From positions 1 to 64,000 of the forward strand of contig CAJXZG010000002.1 of the NCBI GenBank assembly GCA_913063265.1: a stretch of 64,000 nucleotides of DNA. Direction: 5' to 3'. The notes beneath the pieces were generated by a model. That model was not told where the DNA came from and made no database searches. It worked only from the letters and a program-made list of their open reading frames with translations. The translations under genes and the position numbers were made by a program. Shown in pieces: positions 17,624-26,398 of this stretch. The DNA comes from an uncultured Prolixibacteraceae bacterium. Lineage in GTDB: Bacteria; Bacteroidota; Bacteroidia; Bacteroidales; Prolixibacteraceae. How positions within the stretch are numbered: the stretch's first letter is position 1; each line of letters begins with the position of its first letter.

Positions 17624-17808
17624 TAGTTCAATAAAATGTATTTCTAACTGGAGAATCAAATATCTCCTGCAGTATGCAAAATTGGATCGCATACATTAAT
17701 TATATAAAAAGTATTTTGGTTAATCTGAATATTCTGTTGTTTCATAAACTATAAATCCCCTACAAAAGTAGCTTCTGCAAATTCTTAGAATTAGGAAAAT
17801 TCAATCAA

Positions 17809-18690
17809 TTAAAACAATTCTGATTTTCTTTCTACAAGTTTCAGAAGATATTGTCCATATAAATTTTTGCTTAACGGTTTTGCCAGTTTCAACAATTGAT
17901 CTTTGTCAATAAAACCTTTCTTATAAGCTATCTCTTCAACGCATGAAACTTTGAGTCCCTGACGTTGTTCGATTGTAGCAATAAAATTTGAAGCCTGAAG
18001 CAAACTGTCATGAGTTCCAGTATCCAACCAGGCAAAACCTCTTCCTAAAAGTTTTACATTCAACCTTTCTTCATCAAGGTATAGTTTATTTAAATCCGTA
18101 ATTTCAAGTTCACCTCTTTTTGAGGGTTTAAGATTCTTTGCTTTTTCAACCACATCATTTGAATAAAAGTACAATCCCGTAACAGCATAGTTTGATTTCG
18201 GTTTCTCTGGTTTTTCTTCAATACTTAGAACTTTTCTGTCAGCCGCAAATTCTACTACACCATAACGTTCAGGATCGTTGACGTAATATCCAAAAACTAT
18301 TGCACCATCCTCCAGTCCAGCAGCTTTTTCTAAAATACTCCTAAAATTATATCCATAAAAAATATTATCTCCAAGTATTAAACAAACATTATCATTGCCA
18401 ATAAATTCTTCACCTAAAATAAATGCCTGAGCCAAACCATCCGGTGAAGGTTGAATTTTATAAGAAATCTTAATTCCCAATTGGGCTCCATCTCCCAGTA
18501 AATTCTCGTATAAACTAATGTCCGTTGGAGTTGAGATTATTAGTATTTCCTTTATTCCTGCTAACATCAATACGGAAAGCGGATAATATATCATAGGTTT
18601 ATCGTAAACTGGTAAAATTTGTTTGGATACCGAACGTGTAATCGGATAAAGTCTTGTGCCTGAACCACCAGCTAAAATTATTCCTTTCAT
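17809..18690 (-). CDS. rfbA: Glucose-1-phosphate thymidylyltransferase
   Basis: RfbA joins glucose 1-phosphate and dTTP to give dTDP-glucose, the first step to dTDP-rhamnose. The start is placed at [18 protein letters not shown]; a 21-residue upstream extension in the same frame is not family-like. The nucleotide-binding loop [12 protein letters not shown], the [11 protein letters not shown] segment, the metal-binding DN in [10 protein letters not shown] and the [15 protein letters not shown] block are all seen in a 293-residue protein of standard length. It heads the rfbA-rfbC-rfbD-phosphomutase run. The dehydratase gene rfbB is not in the window. Confidence 0.95.
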   Translation of the reverse strand: MKGIILAGGSGTRLYPITRSVSKQILPVYDKPMIYYPLSVLMLAGIKEILIISTPTDISLYENLLGDGAQLGIKISYKIQPSPDGLAQAFILGEEFIGNDNVCLILGDNIFYGYNFRSILEKAAGLEDGAIVFGYYVNDPERYGVVEFAADRKVLSIEEKPEKPKSNYAVTGLYFYSNDVVEKAKNLKPSKRGELEITDLNKLYLDEERLNVKLLGRGFAWLDTGTHDSLLQASNFIATIEQRQGLKVSCVEEIAYKKGFIDKDQLLKLAKPLSKNLYGQYLLKLVERKSELF

Positions 18691-19011
18691 ATTTGTAGCC
18701 TTTGTTTTTAAATTTACAAATTTCTTTTTGTAATATTCTTTATTTAACAACAATACATAATGTCGTGCAAAATAAACAAAAAGAAACTTTGAAACAACAC
18801 TATTTTAAGGGTTTTATTAATTATCAGATTATTAAAATAACAAACAAATATAATGTTAAATTAAAAATCAATACTTCTTTTAATCCAGCTCTTTTAATGT
18901 TAACTTAAAGAAATAAATCCTCAAACTCTTTGAAATACAGGAATTAAGTTATACTTTTGCGCCCGTTTATAACAAATATAATGTCTAACTTATTAATTTT
19001 ATTAGAATTAC
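18691..19011. other. Divergent intergenic region between rfbA and rpsA
   Basis: This AT-rich spacer of 321 bases separates divergently transcribed genes. It holds a good rpsA promoter at 18930-18960. A CAAATATA at 18845-18852 reads as a -7 box (TATATTTG) on the minus strand and may serve rfbA, although no well-spaced -33 box accompanies it. A 68-codon plus-strand open frame runs through part of it but has no recognisable protein character. Confidence 0.6.
18930..18960 (+). promoter_or_regulatory. rpsA promoter (Bacteroidota -33/-7 type)
   Basis: TTTG at 18930-18933 and TACTTTTG at 18953-18960 are separated by 19 bases, exactly the spacing of the Bacteroidota consensus TTTG-N19-TAnnTTTG. It implies a leader of roughly 45 bases before the rpsA ATG. 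Confidence 0.75.
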
Positions 19012-21135
19012 ATGACTGAAAAGAAAAATGAAAATCTCGAGCCGGAAGCTGAGAAAGCTCCGACGAAAGAGGTAAAAAAAGCGACAAAAAAAGTTGCTAA
19101 AAAAACAGAAGAAATTAAAGCAGAAGCGAAAACTGAAAAAGCTGAAGAAGTAGTAGAAGAAAAAAAGGTTGATGCAGCTGTCGAAACAAAAGAAGAAGTT
19201 GTAGCTGAAGCAAAAGAAGAGGTTGTAGCTGAAACAAAAGAAGAGGTTGCAGCTGAGGCAAAAGAAGAGGATGTAACCGAAACAAAGAAAGAGGTTGCAG
19301 CAGAAGAGAAAAAAGAATCGACAAAAGAAAAAACCAAAGAAAAACCAGCTGAAACTGAAGAATTTGACTGGGCTAGTCTTGAAGTTGGCCAGGATTCCTA
19401 CACAGCTGAAGAAAGAGAAAAACTTTCTGACCTGTACAACAACACATTGAATACAGTATCGGAAAAAGAAGTTTTAACCGGTAAAGTTATTTCTTTAAAC
19501 AAACGTGAAGTTGTTGTCGACATTGGTTATAAATCTGACGGTATTGTTAGTGTTAACGAATTCCGTTACAATCCTGAATTGAAAGTAGGCGACGAAGTAG
19601 ATGTTTACATCGAAAGTCTCGAAGATAAAAAGGGTCAAATGATCCTTTCACACAAACAAGCACGTTCAACCCGTTCATGGGAACGCGTTAACGAAGCCTT
19701 GGATAAAGACGAAATTATAAAGGGATTCATCAAATGCCGCACAAAAGGTGGTATGATTGTGGACGTATTTGGAATAGAAGCTTTCCTTCCTGGTTCACAA
19801 ATTGATGTTAAACCTATTCGCGATTACGATGTATTTGTTGGAAAAACCATGGAATTTAAAGTGGTTAAAATTAACAACGAATATCGCAACGTTGTTGTTT
19901 CTCATAAAGCTCTTATCGAGGCTGAACTTGAACAACAGAAAAAAGATATTATCGGTAAGCTCGAAAAAGGTCAGGTACTTGAAGGAACTGTTAAGAACAT
20001 TACTTCTTATGGTGTATTCATGGATCTTGGTGGTGTTGACGGACTTATCCACATTACCGACTTGTCATGGGGAAGAATTTCTCATCCAAGTGCAATTGTA
20101 GAATTAGATCAGAAATTGAATGTTGTAATTCTTGATTTCGATGATGACAAAAAACGTATTGCTCTCGGACTAAAACAACTTACTCCACATCCATGGGATA
20201 ACCTTGATGCTGAATTAAAAGTAGGCGACAAAGTAAAAGGTAAAGTTGTTGTTATTGCTGATTATGGTGCTTTTGTAGAAATAGCTACAGGTGTTGAAGG
20301 ATTGATTCACGTTTCTGAAATGAGCTGGAGCCAGCATTTACGAAGTGCACAAGACTTCCTGAAAGTAGGTGACGAAGTTGAAGCTTCAATTTTAACGCTT
20401 GACCGTGAAGAGCGTAAAATGTCACTTGGAATCAAGCAATTAAAAGCAGATCCATGGGAAAACATTGAAACTGAATTTGGTGTTGGAAGCAAGCACAATG
20501 CAACTGTACGCAACTTCACTAACTTTGGTGTATTTGTTGAAATCGTTGAAGGAGTTGATGGATTAATTCATATCTCTGACCTGAGTTGGACCAAGAAAAT
20601 TAAACACCCTTCTGAATTTACAGCAATAGGCGAAAAAATTGAAGTTGTTGTTTTAGATATTGACAAGGAAAACCGTCGTTTAAGCCTGGGACATAAACAA
20701 CTTGAAGAAAATCCATGGGATGTATTCGAAACCATTTTTACTCCGGATTCAATCCACGAAGGAACAGTAGTTGAACTGATGGATAAAGGTGCCGTAATTG
20801 CATTGCCATATGGTGTTGAAGGATTCGCAACTCCTCGCCATCTTGTAAAAGAAGATGGAACTTCTGTAAAACAAGACGAAAAATTGGATTTCAAAGTAAT
20901 CGAATTTAATAAGTCTGCTAAACGTATTATCGTTTCTCACTCAAGAATAGCAGAAGATGAAAAACGTGCAGAAGGACAAGCGAAAAGAAGAACTCAATCG
21001 CGTGCCAAAAAATCAGACAAACAAATTTCTGATTCTATCAATATCGAAAAAACTACTTTGGGAGACATCAGCGAATTGGCTGCATTAAAATCTCAGATGG
21101 AAGAAAAAGAAGGAAAAGCAAAAAAAGATAAGTAA
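19012..21135 (+). CDS. rpsA: 30S ribosomal protein S1
   Basis: S1 binds mRNA and helps its entry into the ribosome, which matters in Bacteroidota because they rarely use Shine-Dalgarno pairing. The 707-residue protein has six S1/OB-fold repeats; typical cores are GVFMDLGGVDGLIHITDLSW, GAFVEIATGVEGLIHVSEMSW and GVFVEIVEGVDGLIHISDLSW. The first and last repeats are more divergent, as is usual. It carries an N-terminal extension of about 115 residues rich in Lys, Glu and Ala, including five octapeptide repeats (residues 60-99), and a basic C-terminal tail (AKRRTQSRAKKSDK). It is preceded by a good promoter and followed 40 bases later by a STAS-domain gene. Confidence 0.95.
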   Translation: MTEKKNENLEPEAEKAPTKEVKKATKKVAKKTEEIKAEAKTEKAEEVVEEKKVDAAVETKEEVVAEAKEEVVAETKEEVAAEAKEEDVTETKKEVAAEEKKESTKEKTKEKPAETEEFDWASLEVGQDSYTAEEREKLSDLYNNTLNTVSEKEVLTGKVISLNKREVVVDIGYKSDGIVSVNEFRYNPELKVGDEVDVYIESLEDKKGQMILSHKQARSTRSWERVNEALDKDEIIKGFIKCRTKGGMIVDVFGIEAFLPGSQIDVKPIRDYDVFVGKTMEFKVVKINNEYRNVVVSHKALIEAELEQQKKDIIGKLEKGQVLEGTVKNITSYGVFMDLGGVDGLIHITDLSWGRISHPSAIVELDQKLNVVILDFDDDKKRIALGLKQLTPHPWDNLDAELKVGDKVKGKVVVIADYGAFVEIATGVEGLIHVSEMSWSQHLRSAQDFLKVGDEVEASILTLDREERKMSLGIKQLKADPWENIETEFGVGSKHNATVRNFTNFGVFVEIVEGVDGLIHISDLSWTKKIKHPSEFTAIGEKIEVVVLDIDKENRRLSLGHKQLEENPWDVFETIFTPDSIHEGTVVELMDKGAVIALPYGVEGFATPRHLVKEDGTSVKQDEKLDFKVIEFNKSAKRIIVSHSRIAEDEKRAEGQAKRRTQSRAKKSDKQISDSINIEKTTLGDISELAALKSQMEEKEGKAKKDK
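19189..19308 (+). repeat. Five 24-bp in-frame repeats in the rpsA N-terminal extension
   Basis: The DNA encodes five consecutive octapeptides: KEEVVAEA, KEEVVAET, KEEVAAEA, KEEDVTET and KKEVAAEE. The repeats are close at the DNA level and likely arose by slippage or unequal exchange. The region should be a charged, disordered or single-helix linker. Confidence 0.8.
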
Positions 21136-21175
21136 TCACATTTTGTTTTTTATCAGAAATTCGTAATATTGAAGA

Positions 21176-21535
21176 ATGGCACTTGAGATTACAAACAACG
21201 GAAATCATACCTTGGTTAAGGTAAATTCCGAAAGACTGGACACTCATAACGCACCCGATTTAAAATCGGAGTTCGTTATGATTAACAATAAAGGTGAAAA
21301 AAACATTGTTCTCGATTTAAGCAGTTGTAACTACTGTGATTCTTCGGGCTTACGATCGGTACTGGTTGCCAACCGGTTATGTGAAGATGCAATCGGAACC
21401 TTTATTTTGTGTGGATTGCAACCCGATGTGGAAAATCTTGTAAAAATTTCGATGCTCGACTCAATTTTGTTAATCACAAAAACGGTCGACGAAGCAAAGG
21501 AATTACTTGAAAAAAAAGGTAATTTAAAACAATAA
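21176..21535 (+). CDS. STAS-domain protein (anti-sigma factor antagonist type)
   Basis: This 119-residue protein is a single STAS domain. The strand NIVLDLSSCNYCDSSGLRSV holds the conserved phosphorylatable serine region (D-S-S-G-L), with the GTFILCGLQPDVENLVKISML segment after it. STAS proteins of this type switch partner proteins such as anti-sigma kinases by their phosphorylation state, but no kinase or phosphatase gene lies in the window. Its stop codon is directly followed by the ATG of rnz, so the two are cotranscribed and probably translationally coupled. Confidence 0.88.
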   Translation: MALEITNNGNHTLVKVNSERLDTHNAPDLKSEFVMINNKGEKNIVLDLSSCNYCDSSGLRSVLVANRLCEDAIGTFILCGLQPDVENLVKISMLDSILLITKTVDEAKELLEKKGNLKQ

Positions 21536-22459
21536 ATGCCTTTTGAAGTAACCATACTCGGAAGTAACTCAGCTTTACCAACTTCAAATAGATATCCAAC
21601 CGCCCAGGTACTAAACGTACTTGGGCGGTTTTTTTTAATCGATTGTGGTGAAGGAACCCAAATTCAACTTCGAAGAAATAAAATTGGTTTTGGAAAAATT
21701 AAACACATTTTTATTTCCCATTTGCATGGCGACCACTACTTTGGATTAATCGGACTTATTTCAACTCTTAATCTACTTGGCTTAAAAACAGATATTCATA
21801 TTTATTCAGCATCGGAATTAAAAAACCTACTCCAGCCGCAAATCGATTTTTTTAGAGGTGAAATGAGTGTAAATCTCATTTTTCATCCACTTAATTTTAA
21901 AAAACAACAAAAAATTTATGAAGACAAACGTGTTGAAGTTATTTCCTTCCCGGTAAAACACAGTATTCCAACCTGTGGTTTTCTGTTTCGTGAAACACAT
22001 AAACCTGCCAATATCAAAAAGGAAATGATCGAGAATTACAATATTCCACTAAATAAAATCAAGGATATTAAAAACGGTGCAGACTTTGTTGCTGACGATG
22101 GAAAAGTAATTTTAAACAAACAATTAACAATACCTCCTTCCAAACCAAGGTCATATGCCTTTTGTACCGATACTGCTCCACATTTTCCTAATTTAGAGAT
22201 TATAAAAAATGTAGATCTGTTATATCACGAAGCCACTTTCCCTGAATCTATGAAAGATTTTGCAAATAAAACCTTTCATTCAACAACAATTGATGCCGGA
22301 GAGATGGCAAAACAAGCCAATGCAAAAAAACTTATAATTGGTCATTTTTCAGCAAGATACAAAGATGTAAGTTTGTTTTTGGAAGAGGCCAAAACAGTTT
22401 TTAAAAATACCGTTCTGGCAAAAGATGGAAAAACCTATTCAATTCCGGGAAAAAGGTGA
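21536..22459 (+). CDS. rnz: Ribonuclease Z (tRNA 3' endonuclease)
   Basis: RNase Z removes 3' trailers from tRNA precursors, needed where CCA is not encoded; the tRNA in this window indeed lacks an encoded CCA. The 307-residue metallo-beta-lactamase protein has FFLIDCGEGTQIQLRR, the HLHGDHYFGLIGL metal motif, VKHSIPTCGFLF, the CTDTAPHFPN segment and the final IIGHFSARY motif. The start ATG abuts the stop of the STAS gene. A strong terminator-like hairpin lies inside its first 35 codons (21598-21636). Confidence 0.95.
   Translation: MPFEVTILGSNSALPTSNRYPTAQVLNVLGRFFLIDCGEGTQIQLRRNKIGFGKIKHIFISHLHGDHYFGLIGLISTLNLLGLKTDIHIYSASELKNLLQPQIDFFRGEMSVNLIFHPLNFKKQQKIYEDKRVEVISFPVKHSIPTCGFLFRETHKPANIKKEMIENYNIPLNKIKDIKNGADFVADDGKVILNKQLTIPPSKPRSYAFCTDTAPHFPNLEIIKNVDLLYHEATFPESMKDFANKTFHSTTIDAGEMAKQANAKKLIIGHFSARYKDVSLFLEEAKTVFKNTVLAKDGKTYSIPGKR
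21598..21636 (+). terminator. Terminator-like hairpin inside the rnz coding region
   Basis: Arms at 21598-21611 (AACCGCCCAGGTAC) and 21617-21630 (GTACTTGGGCGGTT) pair over 14 bp with one G-U, around a 5-base loop, and run directly into eight T. This is the full form of an intrinsic terminator, yet the bases encode TAQVLNVLGRFFLI of rnz. It may attenuate rnz or end STAS transcripts. Confidence 0.6.
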
Positions 22460-22490
22460 TTTGTTAAAAATGGAGTTTTTAATAATCACT
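22456..22490. terminator. Imperfect hairpin between rnz and uppP
   Basis: GTGATTTGTTAAAAA can pair imperfectly with TTTTTAATAATCAC across the short convergent junction of rnz and uppP, giving weak U-tracts on both strands. It is a low-confidence bidirectional terminator. Confidence 0.35.
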
Positions 22491-23283
22491 ACACCATTTT
22501 TAAATCAATTCCGGCAAAATACATTATCAGAATCACCAGCCCGACAATAATTCGGTAATAGCCAAAAAGTTTAAAACCATGTTTTGTAAGAAACCCAATA
22601 AAAAATTTTATCGCCAACATAGCTACGATAAATGCCACCACATTCCCTACTGCTAATATTTTTATATCATGTGCAGTAAAACCGGCATCAGACTGAAATA
22701 TTTTCAAAAGTTTATAACAAGTAGCTGCAAACATTGTCGGTACTGCTAAAAAGAAAGAAAACTCTGCTGCTGCTTTACGTGTTAATTTCTGAGTCAATCC
22801 ACCGATTATTGTTGCTGCCGAACGGGATACTCCCGGAATCATGGCGATTACCTGAAAAATCCCAATAATAAAAGAACTTCTGGTGTCGGGTTCTACGTCA
22901 GGATTTGATTCATTTTTTGCAAATATCTTATCAACAAAAAGAAGAAAAATTCCTCCCAGAAGAAGCATTACAGCGACAACGATAACATTTTCAAGTAGCA
23001 AATCAATATAATCACCTGCCAGTAACCCCACTATAGCAGCCGGAATAAATGCAACAAAAAGTTTTATATAAAATTCGAATGATTTAAAAAACCTTTTCCA
23101 ATATAATACCACAACCGATAGAATTGCCCCAAATTGAATTATAACTGTATAATGCTTTACAAATTCGTTTTCTGCAATACCAAGAATTGACGAACCAATT
23201 ATCATATGACCCGTGGATGATATTGGGAGAAACTCTGTAATTCCTTCTATTACAGCCAGTATGAGTGCCTGAAGAATATTCAT
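22489..23283 (-). CDS. uppP: Undecaprenyl-diphosphatase (bacitracin-resistance-type BacA)
   Basis: UppP dephosphorylates undecaprenyl pyrophosphate so the lipid carrier can be reused for peptidoglycan and O-antigen synthesis. The 264-residue protein is polytopic, with the two family signatures: [17 protein letters not shown] near the N-terminus and [16 protein letters not shown] in the middle. Length and topology are standard. It is convergent with rnz, and about 130 bases separate its start from the end of the helicase gene upstream. Confidence 0.95.
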   Translation of the reverse strand: MNILQALILAVIEGITEFLPISSTGHMIIGSSILGIAENEFVKHYTVIIQFGAILSVVVLYWKRFFKSFEFYIKLFVAFIPAAIVGLLAGDYIDLLLENVIVVAVMLLLGGIFLLFVDKIFAKNESNPDVEPDTRSSFIIGIFQVIAMIPGVSRSAATIIGGLTQKLTRKAAAEFSFFLAVPTMFAATCYKLLKIFQSDAGFTAHDIKILAVGNVVAFIVAMLAIKFFIGFLTKHGFKLFGYYRIIVGLVILIMYFAGIDLKMV

Positions 23284-23415
23284 TTTTCCAATTTAGTATT
23301 TGGTTTTGTATAATAGCCTTTATTGGAATTTTAAAGTATTTAATGCTGCAAATATAATTTAGGTTTTACAATTACCTAATATTAATACCTGAATTGTACT
23401 AATTTATTCTATATT

Positions 23416-24846
23416 TTACTCTTCTCCTTCAAAAAATCCTTTATCAAAATTTACCAGATATAGTTTTTCGGTAGGACGTGTAAATGCAGTGTATAACCAA
23501 CGGTAAAACTCTGTGTTCAAAGATTCTTCATTCACAAATCCGTGATCAACATACACCGCTTTCCATTGTCCACCCTGTGCTTTATGACAGGTAATTGCAT
23601 ACGCAAATTTCACTTGTAATGCATTAAAATATGGATTCTCTTTTACTTTTTTCCACCTTTCGCGTTTATTTCGAATTTCTGAATAATCTTCAGACACAGC
23701 TTCAAACAAAGCCCGGTTTTGTTCATATGTAAAAGCTGCTGTTTCCAAAGCAAGCGAATCCAAAAAAATTTTGCAATCCAATTCCAGATTTTCGTAATCA
23801 ACAAACCTTAAACAAACATTGGCAAACCTACAACCATACAACTCTTCATACTTGTAAATTTGTATTACCTCTGCAATATCTCCATTGGCAATAAAATCGA
23901 GTTTCATTTCCTCATCGGCCCAATAATAATTGTTTTTTACCACCATAAGCAAATCACCTCTTTCAATTTCATTTTCCCGATATAAAATTGAACCTCGAAT
24001 TCCTTTATTATAAAGATTGGCTCTTTTATTGGAACGAGTAACAACTGTAGTCTCAAATATGCCATATTTATCATGCGAAGAGGTAATACTTTCTATTAAA
24101 TCTCCTCCAGAAATCTTTTCAACATCATCAAAACTTTCAAGTAAGATTTGGAAAAATCCTGATACCAAATTTTGACTTCCTATCTTTTTTCTTAATCCGG
24201 TTGCATTGCTTAAAATTCCTGACCCTTCAGATTGCCGAACTACTTCCGTAAGTTCAACCATCTTAACACTAAATCCATAATATTCCAGTGCATCTACATC
24301 CAAAGCAGGACTAATATCTAATCCAACCGGAGGCAATTGTGCCGTATCACCTACCAAAACCAGTCTGCAATTTTCACCTGAATAAACATATTCTAGTAAA
24401 TCATCTAATACTCTTCCACTTCCAAAAACTGAATTTTCCGAGCTTTCATTTGAAATCATAGAGGCTTCATCAACAATAAAATAAGTGTTCTTGAAAAGAT
24501 TTTTATCCAATACAAACAATCCAAATCCGTCTGAAGAAGATTTTTGCCGGTATATTTTTTTATGAATGGTAAATGCCGGCATTTTTGTGTAACCCGCCAA
24601 TACCTTAGCAGCTCTTCCGGTTGGAGCCATCAAAACTGTTCGAATTTTTAAAGCTGATAAGGCCTGAGTCAATGAATACAGCATGGAAGTTTTCCCTGTA
24701 CCTGCATAGCCCCTTATCAACATAATTTCATCTGGTTCGTTTGAAAAAATGTAATCAGACATTACATCAATCAATTCCAATTGACTCGTTGTTGGAGTAA
24801 AAGGTAAGTTTTGAGAAAGTAAGGTTTTTAAATGATTTTTAATCAT
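23416..24846 (-). CDS. AAA-family ATP-dependent helicase (RecD/Dda-like)
   Basis: This 476-residue cytoplasmic protein is a superfamily 1 helicase. It has Walker A in IRGYAGTGKTSMLYSL, Walker B in FIVDEASMIS, motif III-like VGDTAQLPPVG, a VVRQSEGSGIL block and the C-terminal UvrD-C motif AITCHKAQGGQWKAVYVD with YTAFTRPTEKLYLV. It resembles the short RecD2/Dda type of 5'-3' DNA helicase rather than RecBCD RecD, and no recB or recC lies near. It is divergent from the gene at 24937. The exact repair pathway cannot be read from context. Confidence 0.88.
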   Translation of the reverse strand: MIKNHLKTLLSQNLPFTPTTSQLELIDVMSDYIFSNEPDEIMLIRGYAGTGKTSMLYSLTQALSALKIRTVLMAPTGRAAKVLAGYTKMPAFTIHKKIYRQKSSSDGFGLFVLDKNLFKNTYFIVDEASMISNESSENSVFGSGRVLDDLLEYVYSGENCRLVLVGDTAQLPPVGLDISPALDVDALEYYGFSVKMVELTEVVRQSEGSGILSNATGLRKKIGSQNLVSGFFQILLESFDDVEKISGGDLIESITSSHDKYGIFETTVVTRSNKRANLYNKGIRGSILYRENEIERGDLLMVVKNNYYWADEEMKLDFIANGDIAEVIQIYKYEELYGCRFANVCLRFVDYENLELDCKIFLDSLALETAAFTYEQNRALFEAVSEDYSEIRNKRERWKKVKENPYFNALQVKFAYAITCHKAQGGQWKAVYVDHGFVNEESLNTEFYRWLYTAFTRPTEKLYLVNFDKGFFEGEE

Positions 24847-24892
24847 GTATTAAAATAACTTAAAGTAAAGGAAAGTAATTTATATTTTTTTT

Positions 24893-24900
24893 TAATTTTG
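24893..24900 (+). promoter_or_regulatory. Putative -7 box for the 24937 gene
   Basis: TAATTTTG fits TAnnTTTG and lies 36 bases before the preferred ATG at 24937. No clear -33 box is seen. The box lies upstream of, and argues against, a start at 24898. Confidence 0.45.
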
Positions 24901-24936
24901 CATGCAATCAAAAAGACAAACTATAAAATAATAAAA

Positions 24937-25569
24937 ATGAAAACCGTAATACAAATTCTACTTTTAATTGCAGCTGTAGTAATTTCTTTTTTTATTTATA
25001 AAAGTATCCAGCGCCCAATTGAATTTAAGAAAGCAAAAGATGAACGCTACGAAGTAGTGGTAGAAAGGCTTAAAGATATTCGAGAGGCAGAATTGGCATA
25101 CAAAGATGTTTACAAAAAATTCACCGGCAGTTGGGATACTTTAATCGATTTTATTGTGAACGACTCTGTTATTAATGTTCGTAAAATTGGTGAATTAACC
25201 GATAGCATGGTAGAAGCTGGAATTAGTGAAAGAAAAGCTATCAGAATGGGTTTGATTACCAGAGATAGTATCAAGATTAGTGCATTAGAAGCGGTTTTCG
25301 GAAAAGGATATGACGCTGAAAGTTTGAAATATGTACCGGTTCCCGGAGAACCTACAGAATTCCATTTAGGTGCAACAGTAATTATAACAGGCTCTGGAAT
25401 CGGAGTTCCGGTCTTTGAAGCAAAAGCTCACAATAACGTTATTTTAAGGGGTCTTGACGAGCAGTTGGTGATTAATTTAAATGCTCAACGTAGAATGAAT
25501 GAAAAATATCCGGGATTGAGGGTAGGTTCGCTTACCGAAACTGTTAATAATGCGGGAAACTGGGAATAG
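24937..25569 (+). CDS. Membrane-anchored conserved protein with pseudopilin-like N-terminus
   Basis: The 210-residue protein begins MKTVIQILLLIAAVVISFF, a single transmembrane helix, followed by a long amphipathic helix and the segment LKDIREAELAYKDVYKKFTG and SWDTLIDFIV. That layout of helix, A/E-x-x-Y and then a Trp/Leu turn resembles bacterial pseudopilins and related minor pilins, although no prepilin peptidase site with Gly before the hydrophobic stretch is evident. The rest is mixed alpha/beta. I start at ATG 24937, not 24898, because the longer form would begin inside the likely promoter. It lies 5 bases before a DUF3822 gene and rsmD. Its function is unknown. Confidence 0.65.
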   Translation: MKTVIQILLLIAAVVISFFIYKSIQRPIEFKKAKDERYEVVVERLKDIREAELAYKDVYKKFTGSWDTLIDFIVNDSVINVRKIGELTDSMVEAGISERKAIRMGLITRDSIKISALEAVFGKGYDAESLKYVPVPGEPTEFHLGATVIITGSGIGVPVFEAKAHNNVILRGLDEQLVINLNAQRRMNEKYPGLRVGSLTETVNNAGNWE

Positions 25570-25574
25570 TAAAA

Positions 25575-26393
25575 ATGTTTGACCTTATTAAAGACAATTC
25601 TTTCGATATCCAAAAAACAAAGGATTATATATTATCCATTCAGGTGAGCCTGGATGGATTTTCTTTTTTACTGGTCCAGCCCCAAAAAAACCGTATTGTA
25701 GCTTATAAAAACTCTAAAGTTCAGATTAGTAGTTCGGAATTGCTTTCTCGCCATTTAAAAGAATGGCTGGAAGCAGAAAAACTGCTAACTAACCATTTTA
25801 AAAAAGTACGAATCTTTATACTTACAGAAAAATTTGCACTTATTCCTGGTAATTTTTTTGAGCAGGAAAAACAGAGGATGATAAGCTCTACCTTATTTGA
25901 TAAAAAAATTCATAATAATTATCTTGAATCTAAAATCCAAAATCCTGATTCAAATCTGATATTTCCTGTATCAAAAGACCTAATTGAAGTCTTACAACAG
26001 TTTTTTGGAAAGCGTATAGAAATTAACCATCCAATTGCTAAACTTACAGAATTTAAACCTGACTCCAGGCTTTTGTATCGTTCGATTATACTTCCCGGCG
26101 ATAAATTATTTTACCTTATTATTTTTAAGAAAGATAAGATAATGTCTGCCAACTGCTTCCACAGTGAGCATCAAAATGACATCGTATATAATGTGTTAAA
26201 TACTTTTAACCAACTAAATATTACAAGAAACGAATCTGAGTTATTTTTGGCAGGTACAAGTTCTCAAAATACCGAAGTACGTTCTCTTTTAAAAACTTAT
26301 TTTAATCATATCAATAACTTAAAAACTGCAGAAATAGTTTCAAATTCTGAAATTATATATAATTCTTTACCGCTTTATCTCACAATAAATTAG
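25575..26393 (+). CDS. DUF3822 family protein
   Basis: This 272-residue cytoplasmic protein matches the DUF3822 pattern I know from Bacteroidota, where it is commonly found next to rsmD. Visible blocks are YILSIQVSLDGFSFLLV at the N-terminus, a KVRIFILTEKFALIPGNFF strand, and a C-terminal ELFLAGTSSQ segment. The order of strands hints at an actin-like ATPase fold of the kind seen in PilM, but that is inference and no canonical phosphate loop is seen. It lies 5 bases after the pilin-like gene and 5 bases before rsmD. Confidence 0.75.
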   Translation: MFDLIKDNSFDIQKTKDYILSIQVSLDGFSFLLVQPQKNRIVAYKNSKVQISSSELLSRHLKEWLEAEKLLTNHFKKVRIFILTEKFALIPGNFFEQEKQRMISSTLFDKKIHNNYLESKIQNPDSNLIFPVSKDLIEVLQQFFGKRIEINHPIAKLTEFKPDSRLLYRSIILPGDKLFYLIIFKKDKIMSANCFHSEHQNDIVYNVLNTFNQLNITRNESELFLAGTSSQNTEVRSLLKTYFNHINNLKTAEIVSNSEIIYNSLPLYLTIN

Positions 26394-26398
26394 AATTC

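Noticed and set aside
18702-18908. Short plus-strand open frame upstream of rpsA
   Set aside because: It has no family character and lies across the rfbA upstream region and the rpsA promoter side; composition is that of spacer.
19008-19337. 109-codon minus-strand open frame opposite rpsA
   Set aside because: It is the low-complexity Ser/Ala/Phe mirror of the Lys/Glu-rich repeat in rpsA, and lacks any start context.
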